Part shown: positions 42,404 to 50,887 of the stretch, one piece after another
Position numbering within the stretch: position 1 is the first letter of the stretch
Layout of the letters: every line of letters starts with the position of its first letter
Assembly: GCF_001613935.1 (NCBI RefSeq)
Contig: NZ_LQCI01000011.1
Coordinates: 119,795-183,794, forward strand
DNA length: 64,000 nt
Reading direction: 5' to 3'
Source: Amycolatopsis regifaucium
GTDB lineage: Bacteria > Actinomycetota > Actinomycetes > Mycobacteriales > Pseudonocardiaceae
Notes under the pieces: generated by a model
Databases searched by the model: none
What the model was told of the DNA's origin: nothing
What the model saw: only the letters and a program-made list of their open reading frames with translations
Program-made: the position numbers and the translations under genes

Positions 42404-43018
42404 TCAGCCGGTGATTCCCGCGTTGTAAGCGGCCAGTCGCCAGTTCCCGTCACGCCGGGTCAGTTCGACCCAGTGACAGTTCGCGATCCCGCCCAGCGCC
42501 GGCCAGGACGGCACGGGCAGGCCGAGCAGCTTCGCGGTCAGCGCGATGATGAGGCCGCCATGGGTGGCCAGCAGCACGGTGTCACCGGCGTCGGAATTGG
42601 GCAGGTCCAGATCGGCGACGACCTCTTGCGCGCGTTCGGCGACGTCCACTCGCGACTCGCCGCCGGGAGGTGCCCAGGTCGCGTCGACCCGCCAATGGGC
42701 GCGTTCACCGGGGTAGGCCTCGTCGACCTGCTGGCCCGTGAAACCCTGCCATTCGCCCAGATGGGTTTCCCGAAGCCGCTTGTCGATCCGCAAGGGGACA
42801 CCGATGGCCTCCGTGAGCACGGTGGCGGTATCCGTCGCGCGACGCAGGTCCGAGGCGATCACCAGATCCGGGGAGAACCTGGCGAGCGCGGGGACGGCGA
42901 ACCGGGCCTGGTTCCAGCCGACCGGCGTCAACGCGGAGTCCAGATGCCCCTGCATCCGGCCCGCCGCGTTGTAGTCGGTCTCGCCGTGGCGCCAGAGCAC
43001 CAGCCGCCGCGGACTCAC
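42404..43018 (-). CDS. gpgP: Glucosyl-3-phosphoglycerate phosphatase-like histidine phosphatase
   Basis: This 204-residue protein is a phosphoglycerate-mutase-fold phosphatase. The phospho-histidine is H11 in LWRHGETDYN, and the second His lies in LLATHGGLI. RMQGHLDSALTPVG, SDLRRATDTA, RLRETHLGEWQG and TWAPPGGESRVDVA follow the mycobacterial GpgP (Rv2419c) pattern closely. It would remove phosphate from glucosyl-3-phosphoglycerate to give glucosylglycerate. It overlaps rsfS by four bases. Confidence 0.87.
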   Translation of the reverse strand: MSPRRLVLWRHGETDYNAAGRMQGHLDSALTPVGWNQARFAVPALARFSPDLVIASDLRRATDTATVLTEAIGVPLRIDKRLRETHLGEWQGFTGQQVDEAYPGERAHWRVDATWAPPGGESRVDVAERAQEVVADLDLPNSDAGDTVLLATHGGLIIALTAKLLGLPVPSWPALGGIANCHWVELTRRDGNWRLAAYNAGITG

Positions 43019-43446
43019 GAGTCCCCTTGCGCGCCGGCGGGGTCCTCCTCGGCTGGGTCTCCGTCGGTCGGCGCAGCCAGACCGGCGACCTCGATCCGCG
43101 GGCAGTCCTTCCAGAGCCGCTCGAGACCGTAGAAGGAGCGTTCCTCCTGATGCTGGACGTGGATGACGACGTCGACGTAGTCCAGCAGGACCCAGCGGCC
43201 CTCGCGGGCGCCTTCCCGGCGGACCGGCTTGTGCCCGTTGAGGCGCAGCTGCTCCTCGACGTTGTCGACGATCGCGCCGACCTGGCGCTCGTTGGGCGCG
43301 GACGCGATGACGAAGGCGTCGGTGATCACCAGCTGGTCGGACACGTCCAGCACGACCACGTCGCTCGCCTTCTTGTCCGCCGCCGCATGGGCGGCCGCTA
43401 CGGCCAGCTCTCGTGCCTCGGACGTGGCTGTCACAGTTCTCCTCAA
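43015..43446 (-). CDS. rsfS: Ribosomal silencing factor RsfS
   Basis: This 143-residue protein belongs to the Iojap/RsfS family, which binds L14 on the 50S subunit and stops subunit joining in starvation. The core is AAHAAADKKASDVVVLDVSDQ, then ITDAFVIASAPNERQVGAIVDNVEEQL and WVLLDYVDVVIHVQHQEERSFYGLERLW. A 25-residue acidic tail follows. The nadD-rsfS order is conserved across bacteria. Confidence 0.95.
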   Translation of the reverse strand: MRRTVTATSEARELAVAAAHAAADKKASDVVVLDVSDQLVITDAFVIASAPNERQVGAIVDNVEEQLRLNGHKPVRREGAREGRWVLLDYVDVVIHVQHQEERSFYGLERLWKDCPRIEVAGLAAPTDGDPAEEDPAGAQGDS

Positions 43447-43488
43447 ACAGATGGCTTACTCGCGGGTGCGCCCGACGAGGGTACCCGG

Positions 43489-44088
43489 TCAGGCTCCCCG
43501 GTCTTTGCGATAGAGGTCCTTTTTGGCGATGTAGCGCACCACACCGTCGGGGACGAGGTACCAGACAGGCTCCCCGCCCTCGACTCGTTCACGGCAGGCG
43601 GTGGACGAGATCGCCATCGCCGTCACCTCGACCAGGCTCACTTTCCCGCTCGGCAGATGCTGTGAATTGAGCCGGTAGCCGGGCCTGGTGACGCCGATGA
43701 AATGCGCGAGGTCGAACAGCTCGTCGGCATTGCGCCAGGTGAGGATCTGTTCGAGGGCGTCCGCGCCGGTGATGAAGAACAGCTGGTCGTCGGGATACTC
43801 GGCACGCAGGTCGCGCAGGGTGTCGACGGTGTAGGTCTGCCCGACGCGGTCGATGTCGACCCGGCTGACCGAGAAGACCGGGTTGGACGCCGTAGCGATC
43901 ACGGTCATCAGATAGCGGTCCTCGGCGCGGGTGACCAGCCGGTCGGATTTCTGCCACGGCTGACCGGTGGGCACGAAGATGACCTCGTCGAGCGCGAACC
44001 GGGACTGGACTTCGCTGGCCGCGACGAGGTGCCCGTGGTGAATGGGGTCGAAGGTGCCGCCCATGACCCCGATCCGGCGTGGTGACAT
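43489..44088 (-). CDS. nadD: Nicotinate-nucleotide adenylyltransferase
   Basis: This 199-residue enzyme makes deamido-NAD from nicotinate mononucleotide and ATP. Motifs are [16 protein letters not shown] (nucleotidyltransferase HxGH), [12 protein letters not shown], and the late [13 protein letters not shown] (the ISSTxxR motif). ATG 44088 gives the conserved start [11 protein letters not shown]; an earlier frame opening lies in the promoter region. It is the first gene of the nadD-rsfS-gpgP-octT-degV run. Confidence 0.95.
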   Translation of the reverse strand: MSPRRIGVMGGTFDPIHHGHLVAASEVQSRFALDEVIFVPTGQPWQKSDRLVTRAEDRYLMTVIATASNPVFSVSRVDIDRVGQTYTVDTLRDLRAEYPDDQLFFITGADALEQILTWRNADELFDLAHFIGVTRPGYRLNSQHLPSGKVSLVEVTAMAISSTACRERVEGGEPVWYLVPDGVVRYIAKKDLYRKDRGA

Positions 44089-44150
44089 GGGTCGTGAGCC
44101 TATACACCGCACGACGCTGTCCGCGCGGGTCGCCGGACCCACCGACCAGT

Positions 44151-44200
44151 GGTGATCTGGGTCACATTACAGTCGGTTCCATGGATGAACGGTCCGTTCA
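44151..44200. promoter_or_regulatory. CRP-like site and 15-bp palindrome between nadD and recQ
   Basis: GGTGATCTGGGTCACA (44151-44166) fits the CRP/GlxR consensus with one arm mismatch. TGAACGGTCCGTTCA (44186-44200) has perfect 7-bp arms around one base. Both lie in the divergent promoter region, 50-99 bp before the helicase start. The palindrome is not a standard LexA box, since its GAAC/GTTC spacing is five, not four. Confidence 0.4.
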
Positions 44201-44249
44201 CGACATGCCGACCGCGACTTCGTCGGTGGCATGAGGTAGAGGTGGGGAC

Positions 44250-46355
44250 GTGGACACATCGACTCTCCGGGACCGCGCCGAGACCCTTCTCCGGGCATTG
44301 GCGGGCGAAGGCGCCCAGCTGCGCGACGACCAGTGGACGGCCATCGAGGCCCTGGTCGCGCACCGCCGTCGCGCCCTCGTCGTGCAGCGCACCGGATGGG
44401 GAAAGTCGGCGGTGTACTTCCTGGCCACCGCCCTGCTGCGGGAGCGCGGCGCCGGACCGACGGTGATCATCTCGCCGCTGCTCGCGCTGATGCGCAACCA
44501 GATCTCCGCGGCGGCGCGGGCCGGCATCCACGCCGCGACCATGAACTCGGCGAACCAGCAGGAGTGGGACCAGGTGCAGGCCGCGATCGCGGCAGGCGAG
44601 GTCGATGTCCTCCTGGTCAGCCCGGAACGGCTCAACAACCCCGATTTCCGTGACACCGTCTTGCCGAAACTGACCGCGAGCGCAGGCCTGCTCGTGGTCG
44701 ACGAGGCGCACTGCATCTCGGACTGGGGCCACGACTTCCGGCCGGATTACCGGCGGCTGCGGACGCTGTTGAAAGATCTGCCCGAAGGAGTACCGGTACT
44801 CGCCACCACCGCGACCGCGAACGACCGGGTGGCCACCGACGTCGCCGAACAACTGGGCATCGGAAACGGCGGTGGCACTCTCGTCCTGCGCGGCAGCCTG
44901 GACCGCGAAAGCCTCCATCTGTCGGTGGCCAAGCTGCCGACATCGCAGGCCCGGCTCGCGTGGCTGGCCGAGCGCCTGGAGGAACTGCCGGGGTCCGGGA
45001 TCATCTACACGCTCACCGTCGCGGCCGCGCACGACGTCGCGGGACTGCTGACCGAACGCGGCTATCCGGTCGCCGCCTACACCGGCAAGACCGATCCGGC
45101 GGATCGGCAGGCCGCCGAAGACGATCTGCTCAACAACAAGGTCAAGGCCCTGGTGGCCACTTCGGCGCTGGGCATGGGATTCGACAAGCCGGACCTGGGC
45201 TTCGTCGTCCACCTCGGCGCCCCGTCCTCACCGATCGCGTACTACCAGCAGGTCGGCCGTGCCGGGCGCGGCGTCGACCGCGCCGAGGTGATCCTGCTGC
45301 CCGGCCACGAGGACAAGGACATCTGGGCGTACTTCGGCTCACTGGCCTTCCCGGACGAACTGCGGGTCACGCAGGTGCTCAACGCGCTGGCGTACGCGGA
45401 CCGTCCACTCTCGACACCCGCGCTCGAACCGTTCGTCGAGCTGTCCCGCTCCCGGCTGGAGATGGTCCTCAAGGTCCTGGACGTCGACGGCGCCGTCCGC
45501 CGGGTGAAGGGCGGCTGGGAGGGCACCGGCGAAGAGTGGAGCTACGACAAGGAACGCTACGCCCGGGTGAGCGCGGCGCGCACCAACGAACAGAACGCGA
45601 TGCTCGCCTATCTCGAAACCACCGGCTGCCGGATGGAGTATCTGCGCCGTCAGCTTGACGACCCCGAAGCGACGCCCTGCGGGCGGTGCGACAACTGCAC
45701 CGGAAAGCATTGGAACACCACGATTTCCGACGACATCGTCGACGCCACCCGGCAACGCCTGCGTCGTCCTGGGGTCGAGGTCGCGCCCCGGAAGATGTGG
45801 CCGACCGGGATGTCGGGACTGGATGTCCCGCTTTCCGGCCGGCTGCCGGCGAGTGAGCAGGCCGAGACCGGCCAGGTCGTCGGCCGGGTGACCGACGTCG
45901 GATGGGGCACGCGGCTGCGTGAACTCGTCGGCCCGTCCGCGGCGGACGCCGAGCTCCCCGATGCGGTCTTCCAGTCCTGTATCGAGGTGCTCAAGGGCTG
46001 GCAATGGACGGAACGGCCGGTCGCGGTGGTGGAGGTGCCGTCCGCCACTCGGCCCCAGCTGGTCCACAGTCTGGCGACGAAGCTGGCCTCGATCGGGCGG
46101 CTGGAGTATCTGGGTGCCATCGCCTCCGCGGGACCGCCGCCGCGCCAGGCGAACAGCGCGCAACGGCTGGCCGATCTGTGGAAGCGACTCAGCCTCCCCG
46201 GCGAGCTCGCCGCCGGGGTCGCCGCGGCCGAGGGCCCGATCCTGCTGGTCGACGACTTGATCGACACGGGCTGGACCATGACTCTGTCCGCGCGCCTGCT
46301 GCGCCAGGCCGGGGCCCGCGCCGTGTTGCCGTTCGCCCTCGCCAGCACTTCGTGA
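44250..46355 (+). CDS. RecQ-family DNA helicase fused to a phosphoribosyltransferase-like domain
   Basis: This 701-residue protein has a superfamily 2 helicase core: TGWGKS (48-53), DEAH (151-154), ATTATA (185-190), TSALGMGFDKPDL and QQVGRAGRG. A RecQ zinc site is formed by C460, C477, C480 and C483 (CGRCDNC). After a linker, residues about 588-700 read like a ComF-type PRTase, with VAVVEVPSATRPQLVHSLA and the PRPP-loop signature LLVDDLIDTGWTM (665-677). It unwinds DNA by ATP hydrolysis; the PRTase part may be catalytic or a sensor. No HRDC domain is seen. Confidence 0.92.
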   Translation: MDTSTLRDRAETLLRALAGEGAQLRDDQWTAIEALVAHRRRALVVQRTGWGKSAVYFLATALLRERGAGPTVIISPLLALMRNQISAAARAGIHAATMNSANQQEWDQVQAAIAAGEVDVLLVSPERLNNPDFRDTVLPKLTASAGLLVVDEAHCISDWGHDFRPDYRRLRTLLKDLPEGVPVLATTATANDRVATDVAEQLGIGNGGGTLVLRGSLDRESLHLSVAKLPTSQARLAWLAERLEELPGSGIIYTLTVAAAHDVAGLLTERGYPVAAYTGKTDPADRQAAEDDLLNNKVKALVATSALGMGFDKPDLGFVVHLGAPSSPIAYYQQVGRAGRGVDRAEVILLPGHEDKDIWAYFGSLAFPDELRVTQVLNALAYADRPLSTPALEPFVELSRSRLEMVLKVLDVDGAVRRVKGGWEGTGEEWSYDKERYARVSAARTNEQNAMLAYLETTGCRMEYLRRQLDDPEATPCGRCDNCTGKHWNTTISDDIVDATRQRLRRPGVEVAPRKMWPTGMSGLDVPLSGRLPASEQAETGQVVGRVTDVGWGTRLRELVGPSAADAELPDAVFQSCIEVLKGWQWTERPVAVVEVPSATRPQLVHSLATKLASIGRLEYLGAIASAGPPPRQANSAQRLADLWKRLSLPGELAAGVAAAEGPILLVDDLIDTGWTMTLSARLLRQAGARAVLPFALASTS

Positions 46356-46446
46356 CCCAGGAGCCACGTCACGACCTTCGACAGGTTCTTTCCCCCACAG
46401 AAACTTTCTGGCATGGTTCCGTCCACGCGCGAGTACGGAGGTGCCG

Positions 46447-47733
46447 ATGGCGGACTCAACGACGGAACGACTCGGACACCGGCTCCCGGTGCGGAAGCTG
46501 TTCGCCGCCAGCGTCGGGAACGCCTTGGAGTGGTTCGACTGGACGATCTACGCCACGTTCAGCATCTACTTCGCGAGCGAGTTCTTCCCGAAAGGCAACG
46601 AAGCCCTCGCGTTGATCAACACCTTCGCCACGTACGCGCTGGCGTTCTTCTTCCGGCCGCTCGGCGGGATGCTGCTCGGCCGCTTCGCCGACGTCAAGGG
46701 CCGCAAGCCGGCGATGATCCTGACCATCGTGTTGATGGCGGGCGGTTCGGTGGCCATCGGCCTCCTGCCGACCTTCGCCCAGGTCGGCTGGCTGGCACCG
46801 ATCCTGTTGCTGCTGGCGAGAGTGGCACAAGGGTTGTCGCTCGGCGGCGAGGTCTCGAACGCTTCGGCGTACTTGGGTGAGATCGCGCCGCCGTCCCGTC
46901 GAGGGCGCTACTCCGCTTTCTTCTACATCTCGACCGGTTCCGCCGTCCTGCTCGCCTCGATCCTCGGTTTCGTACTCGCGCGGACGATGTCCAAAGCTGA
47001 CTTGACCGCGTACGGCTGGCGAATCCCGTTCCTGCTCGGCGGCGTCCTCGGCATCATCGGCCTGTGGCTGCGGCGCAGTCTCGCCGAGACCGAACTGTTC
47101 GAGGAGAAGAAGTCGACCGCGCGCCGGGTCGAGCGGCCGCTGCGCACCACACTGCGGGAACACCCGCGCGCGGTGGTGCAGCTCGTCGGGTTTTCGATGC
47201 TTTCGACCCTTTGCTACTACACGTTCTTCAGCGCACTGACCTCCTTCGCGGTCAAAACCCGCAAGGCCGATGACGTCGACGTCTTCCTCGCGTTGTCGAT
47301 CGCGACCGCGTTGTTCGTCGCGCTGCAGTATCCGCTGGGCGCGCTGTCCGACCGCTTCGGCCGCAAACCTCAGCTGCTCGTCTGGTCGGCGGCGACCGCG
47401 ATCCTCATCGTCCCACTGTCCACTTTGGTCCGTCCGGGGCTACCGGGGCTGCTGGTCGTCTTCTGTGTGGGGCTCTGCCTGTACACGGCGATGACGTCGA
47501 TCGCGCCCGCGATCATGAGCGAACTGTTCCCCACCGAGCTGCGCGGACTGGGGATCGGCGCCTGGTACAACCTCACCGTCGCGCTGTTCGGCGGGACCGC
47601 TCCCCTGGTACTGACCGCGCTGTCCGATGCCGGATTGTCGACGTTGTTCTTCTGGTATGTGGCGGCGGGAGCGGCGATCGCGTTCTTCGTCATCCGGACC
47701 CTGCCGGAGACCAAGGGCAGCGACCTGCGCTGA
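46447..47733 (+). CDS. MFS transporter of the metabolite:H+ symporter (MHS) type
   Basis: This 428-residue carrier has twelve predicted membrane segments. It shows ASVGNALEWFDWTIYATFS in helix 1, FRPLGGMLLGRFADVKGRK (loop 2-3 motif), ARVAQGLSLGGEVSNASAYL and LPLSDRFGRKP-like LGALSDRFGRKPQL in the second half, as in alpha-ketoglutarate, citrate and proline/betaine symporters. ATG 46447 follows GGAGG. It likely imports an organic acid or compatible solute. It stands alone between recQ and argS. Confidence 0.92.
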   Translation: MADSTTERLGHRLPVRKLFAASVGNALEWFDWTIYATFSIYFASEFFPKGNEALALINTFATYALAFFFRPLGGMLLGRFADVKGRKPAMILTIVLMAGGSVAIGLLPTFAQVGWLAPILLLLARVAQGLSLGGEVSNASAYLGEIAPPSRRGRYSAFFYISTGSAVLLASILGFVLARTMSKADLTAYGWRIPFLLGGVLGIIGLWLRRSLAETELFEEKKSTARRVERPLRTTLREHPRAVVQLVGFSMLSTLCYYTFFSALTSFAVKTRKADDVDVFLALSIATALFVALQYPLGALSDRFGRKPQLLVWSAATAILIVPLSTLVRPGLPGLLVVFCVGLCLYTAMTSIAPAIMSELFPTELRGLGIGAWYNLTVALFGGTAPLVLTALSDAGLSTLFFWYVAAGAAIAFFVIRTLPETKGSDLR

Positions 47734-47805
47734 AAACTCCGTCGCCGACGACATGACGAGGTGGCTACTCTCGCGCTTCTACGACGAGCGCGAAGGAGGG
47801 ACACC

Positions 47806-49530
47806 GTGTTGTTCGGCGATGTAAGCGAGGAATTGACGCGACGTGTGGTGGAAGCCCTTCACCACGTCAGCGACATGGAACCGTCCGGCGCCCTGGTGCG
47901 GGCCTCTTCGCGGAGCGGGGTCGACTATCAGTGCGATCTCGCGATGAGCCTGGGCAAACGGCTCGGCAAGCCGCCGAGGGAGGTCGCCGCCGACATCGCG
48001 ACACGGCTCGACGTCGCCGATATCGCCGAGCCGCCGAAGATCGCGGGACCGGGTTTTCTCAACTTCACCCTGCGCACGTCCTGGCTGGAAGACCGGACGA
48101 CCGCGCTCAACGGCGACCCACGGCTGGGCACCGCGGTGACGGCGCGGCCGCGGCGGATCGCGATCGACTACAGCAGCCCGAACGTGGCGAAGGAGATGCA
48201 TGTCGGGCATCTCCGGCCCACCATCATCGGTGACGCGATCGCACGGCTGCTGCGGTTCGCCGGACACGACGTCATCCCGCACAACCATCTCGGCGATTGG
48301 GGCACCCCGTTCGGGATGCTGATCGAGCACCTGCTCGACGAGCGTCCGTCGGGTCCTTACACGATCGGTGATCTCAACGGTTTCTATCGCGCCGCCCGGT
48401 CGAAGTTCGAAACCGACGACGACTTCGCGACCCGGTCGCGGGAGCGGGTAGTGCTCCTTCAGGGTGGTGACGACGACACCTTGTCGTTGTGGCGACATCT
48501 GGTCGACGAGTCGACAAGACACTTCACTCAGGTCTACGAACTTCTCGGAATCGACCTGTCGAGTGAGGACGTCTACGGCGAGAGCTTTTACAACCCGTTC
48601 CTCGGTGCGGTCGTGGACGACCTGACAGCCGTCGGGCTCACCGAGCTCAGCGATGGTGCCGTCTGCGTCTTCCCCGACGGCTTCCGCAACCGGGAAGGCG
48701 AGCCGCTACCGCTCATCGTGCGCAAGCGGGACGGCGGCTACGGCTACGCGGCCACCGATCTCGCGACCGTGCGCTACTGGACGGAGCAACGCCGCGTGAA
48801 CGACCTGCTTTATGTCGTCGGAGCGCCCCAAGCACAGCACTTCGCGATGGTGTTCGCCGTCTGCCGGGCGGCCGGTTGGCTCGGTGAGGAGCACCGGGCC
48901 GAGCACATCGGATTCGGCTCGGTGCTCGGTGAAGACGGCCGCGCCATGAAGACCAGGGCCGGCGAGTCGGTCCGCCTTTCCGACCTGCTCACCGAGGCGG
49001 TTTCCCACGCCGCCGCGGTGATCGACGGCCGGGGCGACCTCTCCCCCGAGGTCAGGGAAGAGGTCGCCGGCGCGATCGGAATCGGGGCGGTCAAGTACGC
49101 CGACCTTTCCGGCGATCGTGAGCGTGATTACGTCTTTTCCTGGGAACGGATGCTGTCCAAGAACGGGAACACCTCGGTCTACCTGCAGTACGCCAATGCG
49201 CGGATCCGCTCAGTGCTGGCGAAGGCGGACCAGGAACTCACCGGTGTGCGGATCACGCTCGGCCATCCCGCCGAGCGGGCGTTGGCTCTCGCCTTGGCCC
49301 GGTTCCCCGAAGCCGTCGGCTCGGCGATCGCGGGACATCTCCCCCACAAACTGTGCACGTACCTCTACGAAACCGCGGTCGTGTTCTCGCGGTTCTATGA
49401 ACAGTGCCCGGTGCTGGACGCGGAAGGGCCCGGCGTCCGCGACTCCCGGCTGCTGCTGGCCGACCTCACGTCGAAGACGCTGACGCTGGGCTTGTCCCTG
49501 CTCGGGATCTCCACCCCTGCCAGGCTATGA
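47806..49530 (+). CDS. argS: Arginyl-tRNA synthetase
   Basis: This 574-residue class I synthetase charges tRNA-Arg. The Add-1 N-terminal domain covers about 1-95, with GPGFLNFTL. The HIGH-type signature is SSPNVAKEMHVGHLRPTIIGD, with HNHLGDWGTPFGML next. The KMSK region is replaced by GRAMKTRAGESVRL, which is normal for many ArgS. The C-terminal DALR anticodon domain has YLQYANARIRSVL. GTG 47806 follows AAGGAGGGA. It is not next to the lysA/thrA/hom genes where actinobacterial argS is often found, so it may be a second copy. Confidence 0.92.
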   Translation: MLFGDVSEELTRRVVEALHHVSDMEPSGALVRASSRSGVDYQCDLAMSLGKRLGKPPREVAADIATRLDVADIAEPPKIAGPGFLNFTLRTSWLEDRTTALNGDPRLGTAVTARPRRIAIDYSSPNVAKEMHVGHLRPTIIGDAIARLLRFAGHDVIPHNHLGDWGTPFGMLIEHLLDERPSGPYTIGDLNGFYRAARSKFETDDDFATRSRERVVLLQGGDDDTLSLWRHLVDESTRHFTQVYELLGIDLSSEDVYGESFYNPFLGAVVDDLTAVGLTELSDGAVCVFPDGFRNREGEPLPLIVRKRDGGYGYAATDLATVRYWTEQRRVNDLLYVVGAPQAQHFAMVFAVCRAAGWLGEEHRAEHIGFGSVLGEDGRAMKTRAGESVRLSDLLTEAVSHAAAVIDGRGDLSPEVREEVAGAIGIGAVKYADLSGDRERDYVFSWERMLSKNGNTSVYLQYANARIRSVLAKADQELTGVRITLGHPAERALALALARFPEAVGSAIAGHLPHKLCTYLYETAVVFSRFYEQCPVLDAEGPGVRDSRLLLADLTSKTLTLGLSLLGISTPARL

Positions 49531-50799
49531 ATCGCCGTGGTCGCTGAAGACCTTGCGCTTCAACGGAGGGACGGCCTGGAAGAAGCGGAACATCCCCCGT
49601 GCCATCGTGCGGCCCGCCCGGTTCTCCGACACGAACTGGCGGGCACTGCGCTCCGAGTCGCGCACCGCCGCGAAACCGTAATCACGCATCTGTTGCTCGT
49701 AGTCGGCGACCGCGGCGGGCACGGCACCGGTCTTCTGTGCCGCGACGAGGTTGCGGCACAACATCCGCGCGTCCCGGAGCGCGGTGTTCGCGCCGATGCC
49801 ACGGAACGGGGTCATGCTGTGGATCGCGTCCCCGAGCAGGGTGATGTTGCTCGTCGGCCATGGCTCGACGGGTTTCGACGTGAAGATCGGCAGCCGGGAC
49901 ACCGATCCCGACGGTGAACCGGCGACGAGCTCCTTGAACGCGGGAGCCCAGCCATCGACCAAGTCCAGCATGAGCGCCCGCAGGGCCGCACCGTCCAATG
50001 AGGACAGGTTGTCCGGGTAGCGCCGGTTGTCGGCCGCGAACGCCCACATGATGTAGCTCGACGTGTTGTCGAACAGAACTGGGTCGTACTCAGCGGTCTC
50101 GTCGTTGACCGACGAAGCGCCGTTCAGTTCGTGCGGCACGCTGAACAGTCCCGCACCCGTGCGGGGCATCACCATACTCGGCCCCCCGGTAAGCCGGGCG
50201 GGCAAGCGTTCGCGGGTCTCCTGGTTCAGCGGGTACTTGCCCGCGATCGCGATGATCCCGGTGTCCACCCGATCGGCGTGCGGCAGGAATTGCTTCCGCA
50301 CCCGGGAGTTCGCTCCGTCCGCGCCGATCACCAGATCCGCCTCGGCGGTGCTTCCGTCTGCGAACTCGCAGACTACCGCTTCCCCCTTTCTCCGGTATCC
50401 CACGAACTCCTTCCCGTACTGAAGAACTTCTTCGAGTCCGTCGGACAGCACCTGGTGCAGGCTGATCCGGCTGACCGAATGGTGGTTCGACGCGGGATCC
50501 GGGCTCGGGGTCAGTTCATTGTCGATCACCATCAGATCTTTCAGCTGCTCGGTCACGAACGAGAACGGTCCGCTCGAAGTGCCGGTGGTGGCCAGAAGCC
50601 GTGTCCACAGTTCGGACGGCAGGCATTCATGCAGGGCCGCCGATCCCTGCGGGTTGATATGGACGCGATAGCCCTGAAGCCGCTCGGCCCGAGTGCGGCT
50701 GCGCTCGTAGACGGACACGTCGACACCGGCCTTGCGCAGCCCCTGCGCCAGGCAGAGCCCGCCCGTACCGCCGCCGATGATCGCGATTCTCGTGGTCAT
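49525..50799 (-). CDS. FAD-dependent aromatic-hydroxylase-like monooxygenase
   Basis: This 424-residue flavoprotein has the FAD dinucleotide motif IAIIGGGTGGLCLAQGLRKAG, the DG-type motif VIGADGANSRVRKQF and the GD motif LLGDAIHSMTPFRGIGANTA, the pattern of the PHBH/UbiH and tetracycline-degrading group A monooxygenases. The substrate is unknown; secondary-metabolite tailoring and drug inactivation are both possible. ATG 50799 follows GGAGAGGAGA. It is divergent from the TetR gene at 50888 and should be under its control. Confidence 0.9.
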   Translation of the reverse strand: MTTRIAIIGGGTGGLCLAQGLRKAGVDVSVYERSRTRAERLQGYRVHINPQGSAALHECLPSELWTRLLATTGTSSGPFSFVTEQLKDLMVIDNELTPSPDPASNHHSVSRISLHQVLSDGLEEVLQYGKEFVGYRRKGEAVVCEFADGSTAEADLVIGADGANSRVRKQFLPHADRVDTGIIAIAGKYPLNQETRERLPARLTGGPSMVMPRTGAGLFSVPHELNGASSVNDETAEYDPVLFDNTSSYIMWAFAADNRRYPDNLSSLDGAALRALMLDLVDGWAPAFKELVAGSPSGSVSRLPIFTSKPVEPWPTSNITLLGDAIHSMTPFRGIGANTALRDARMLCRNLVAAQKTGAVPAAVADYEQQMRDYGFAAVRDSERSARQFVSENRAGRTMARGMFRFFQAVPPLKRKVFSDHGDS

Positions 50800-50824
50800 G
50801 TGATCTCCTCTCCGGATCTCCACT

Positions 50825-50861
50825 ATCATCCACTTGGATGATAAAGTCAACCAAACGTTTG
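50825..50861. promoter_or_regulatory. Two palindromes in the monooxygenase/TetR promoter region
   Basis: ATCATCCACTTGGATGAT (50825-50842) has perfect 8-bp arms around CT, and CAAACGTTTG (50852-50861) is a perfect 10-bp palindrome. Both lie within the 88-bp gap between the divergent genes. Either may be the TetR operator; the longer one sits 26 bp from the monooxygenase start. Confidence 0.6.
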
Positions 50862-50887
50862 AAAGAGTCAGCGACTAAGCTGAGCAC

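Noticed and set aside
44186..44200. LexA/SOS box before recQ
   Set aside because: The GAAC/GTTC half-sites are separated by five bases, not the four of the actinobacterial SOS box.
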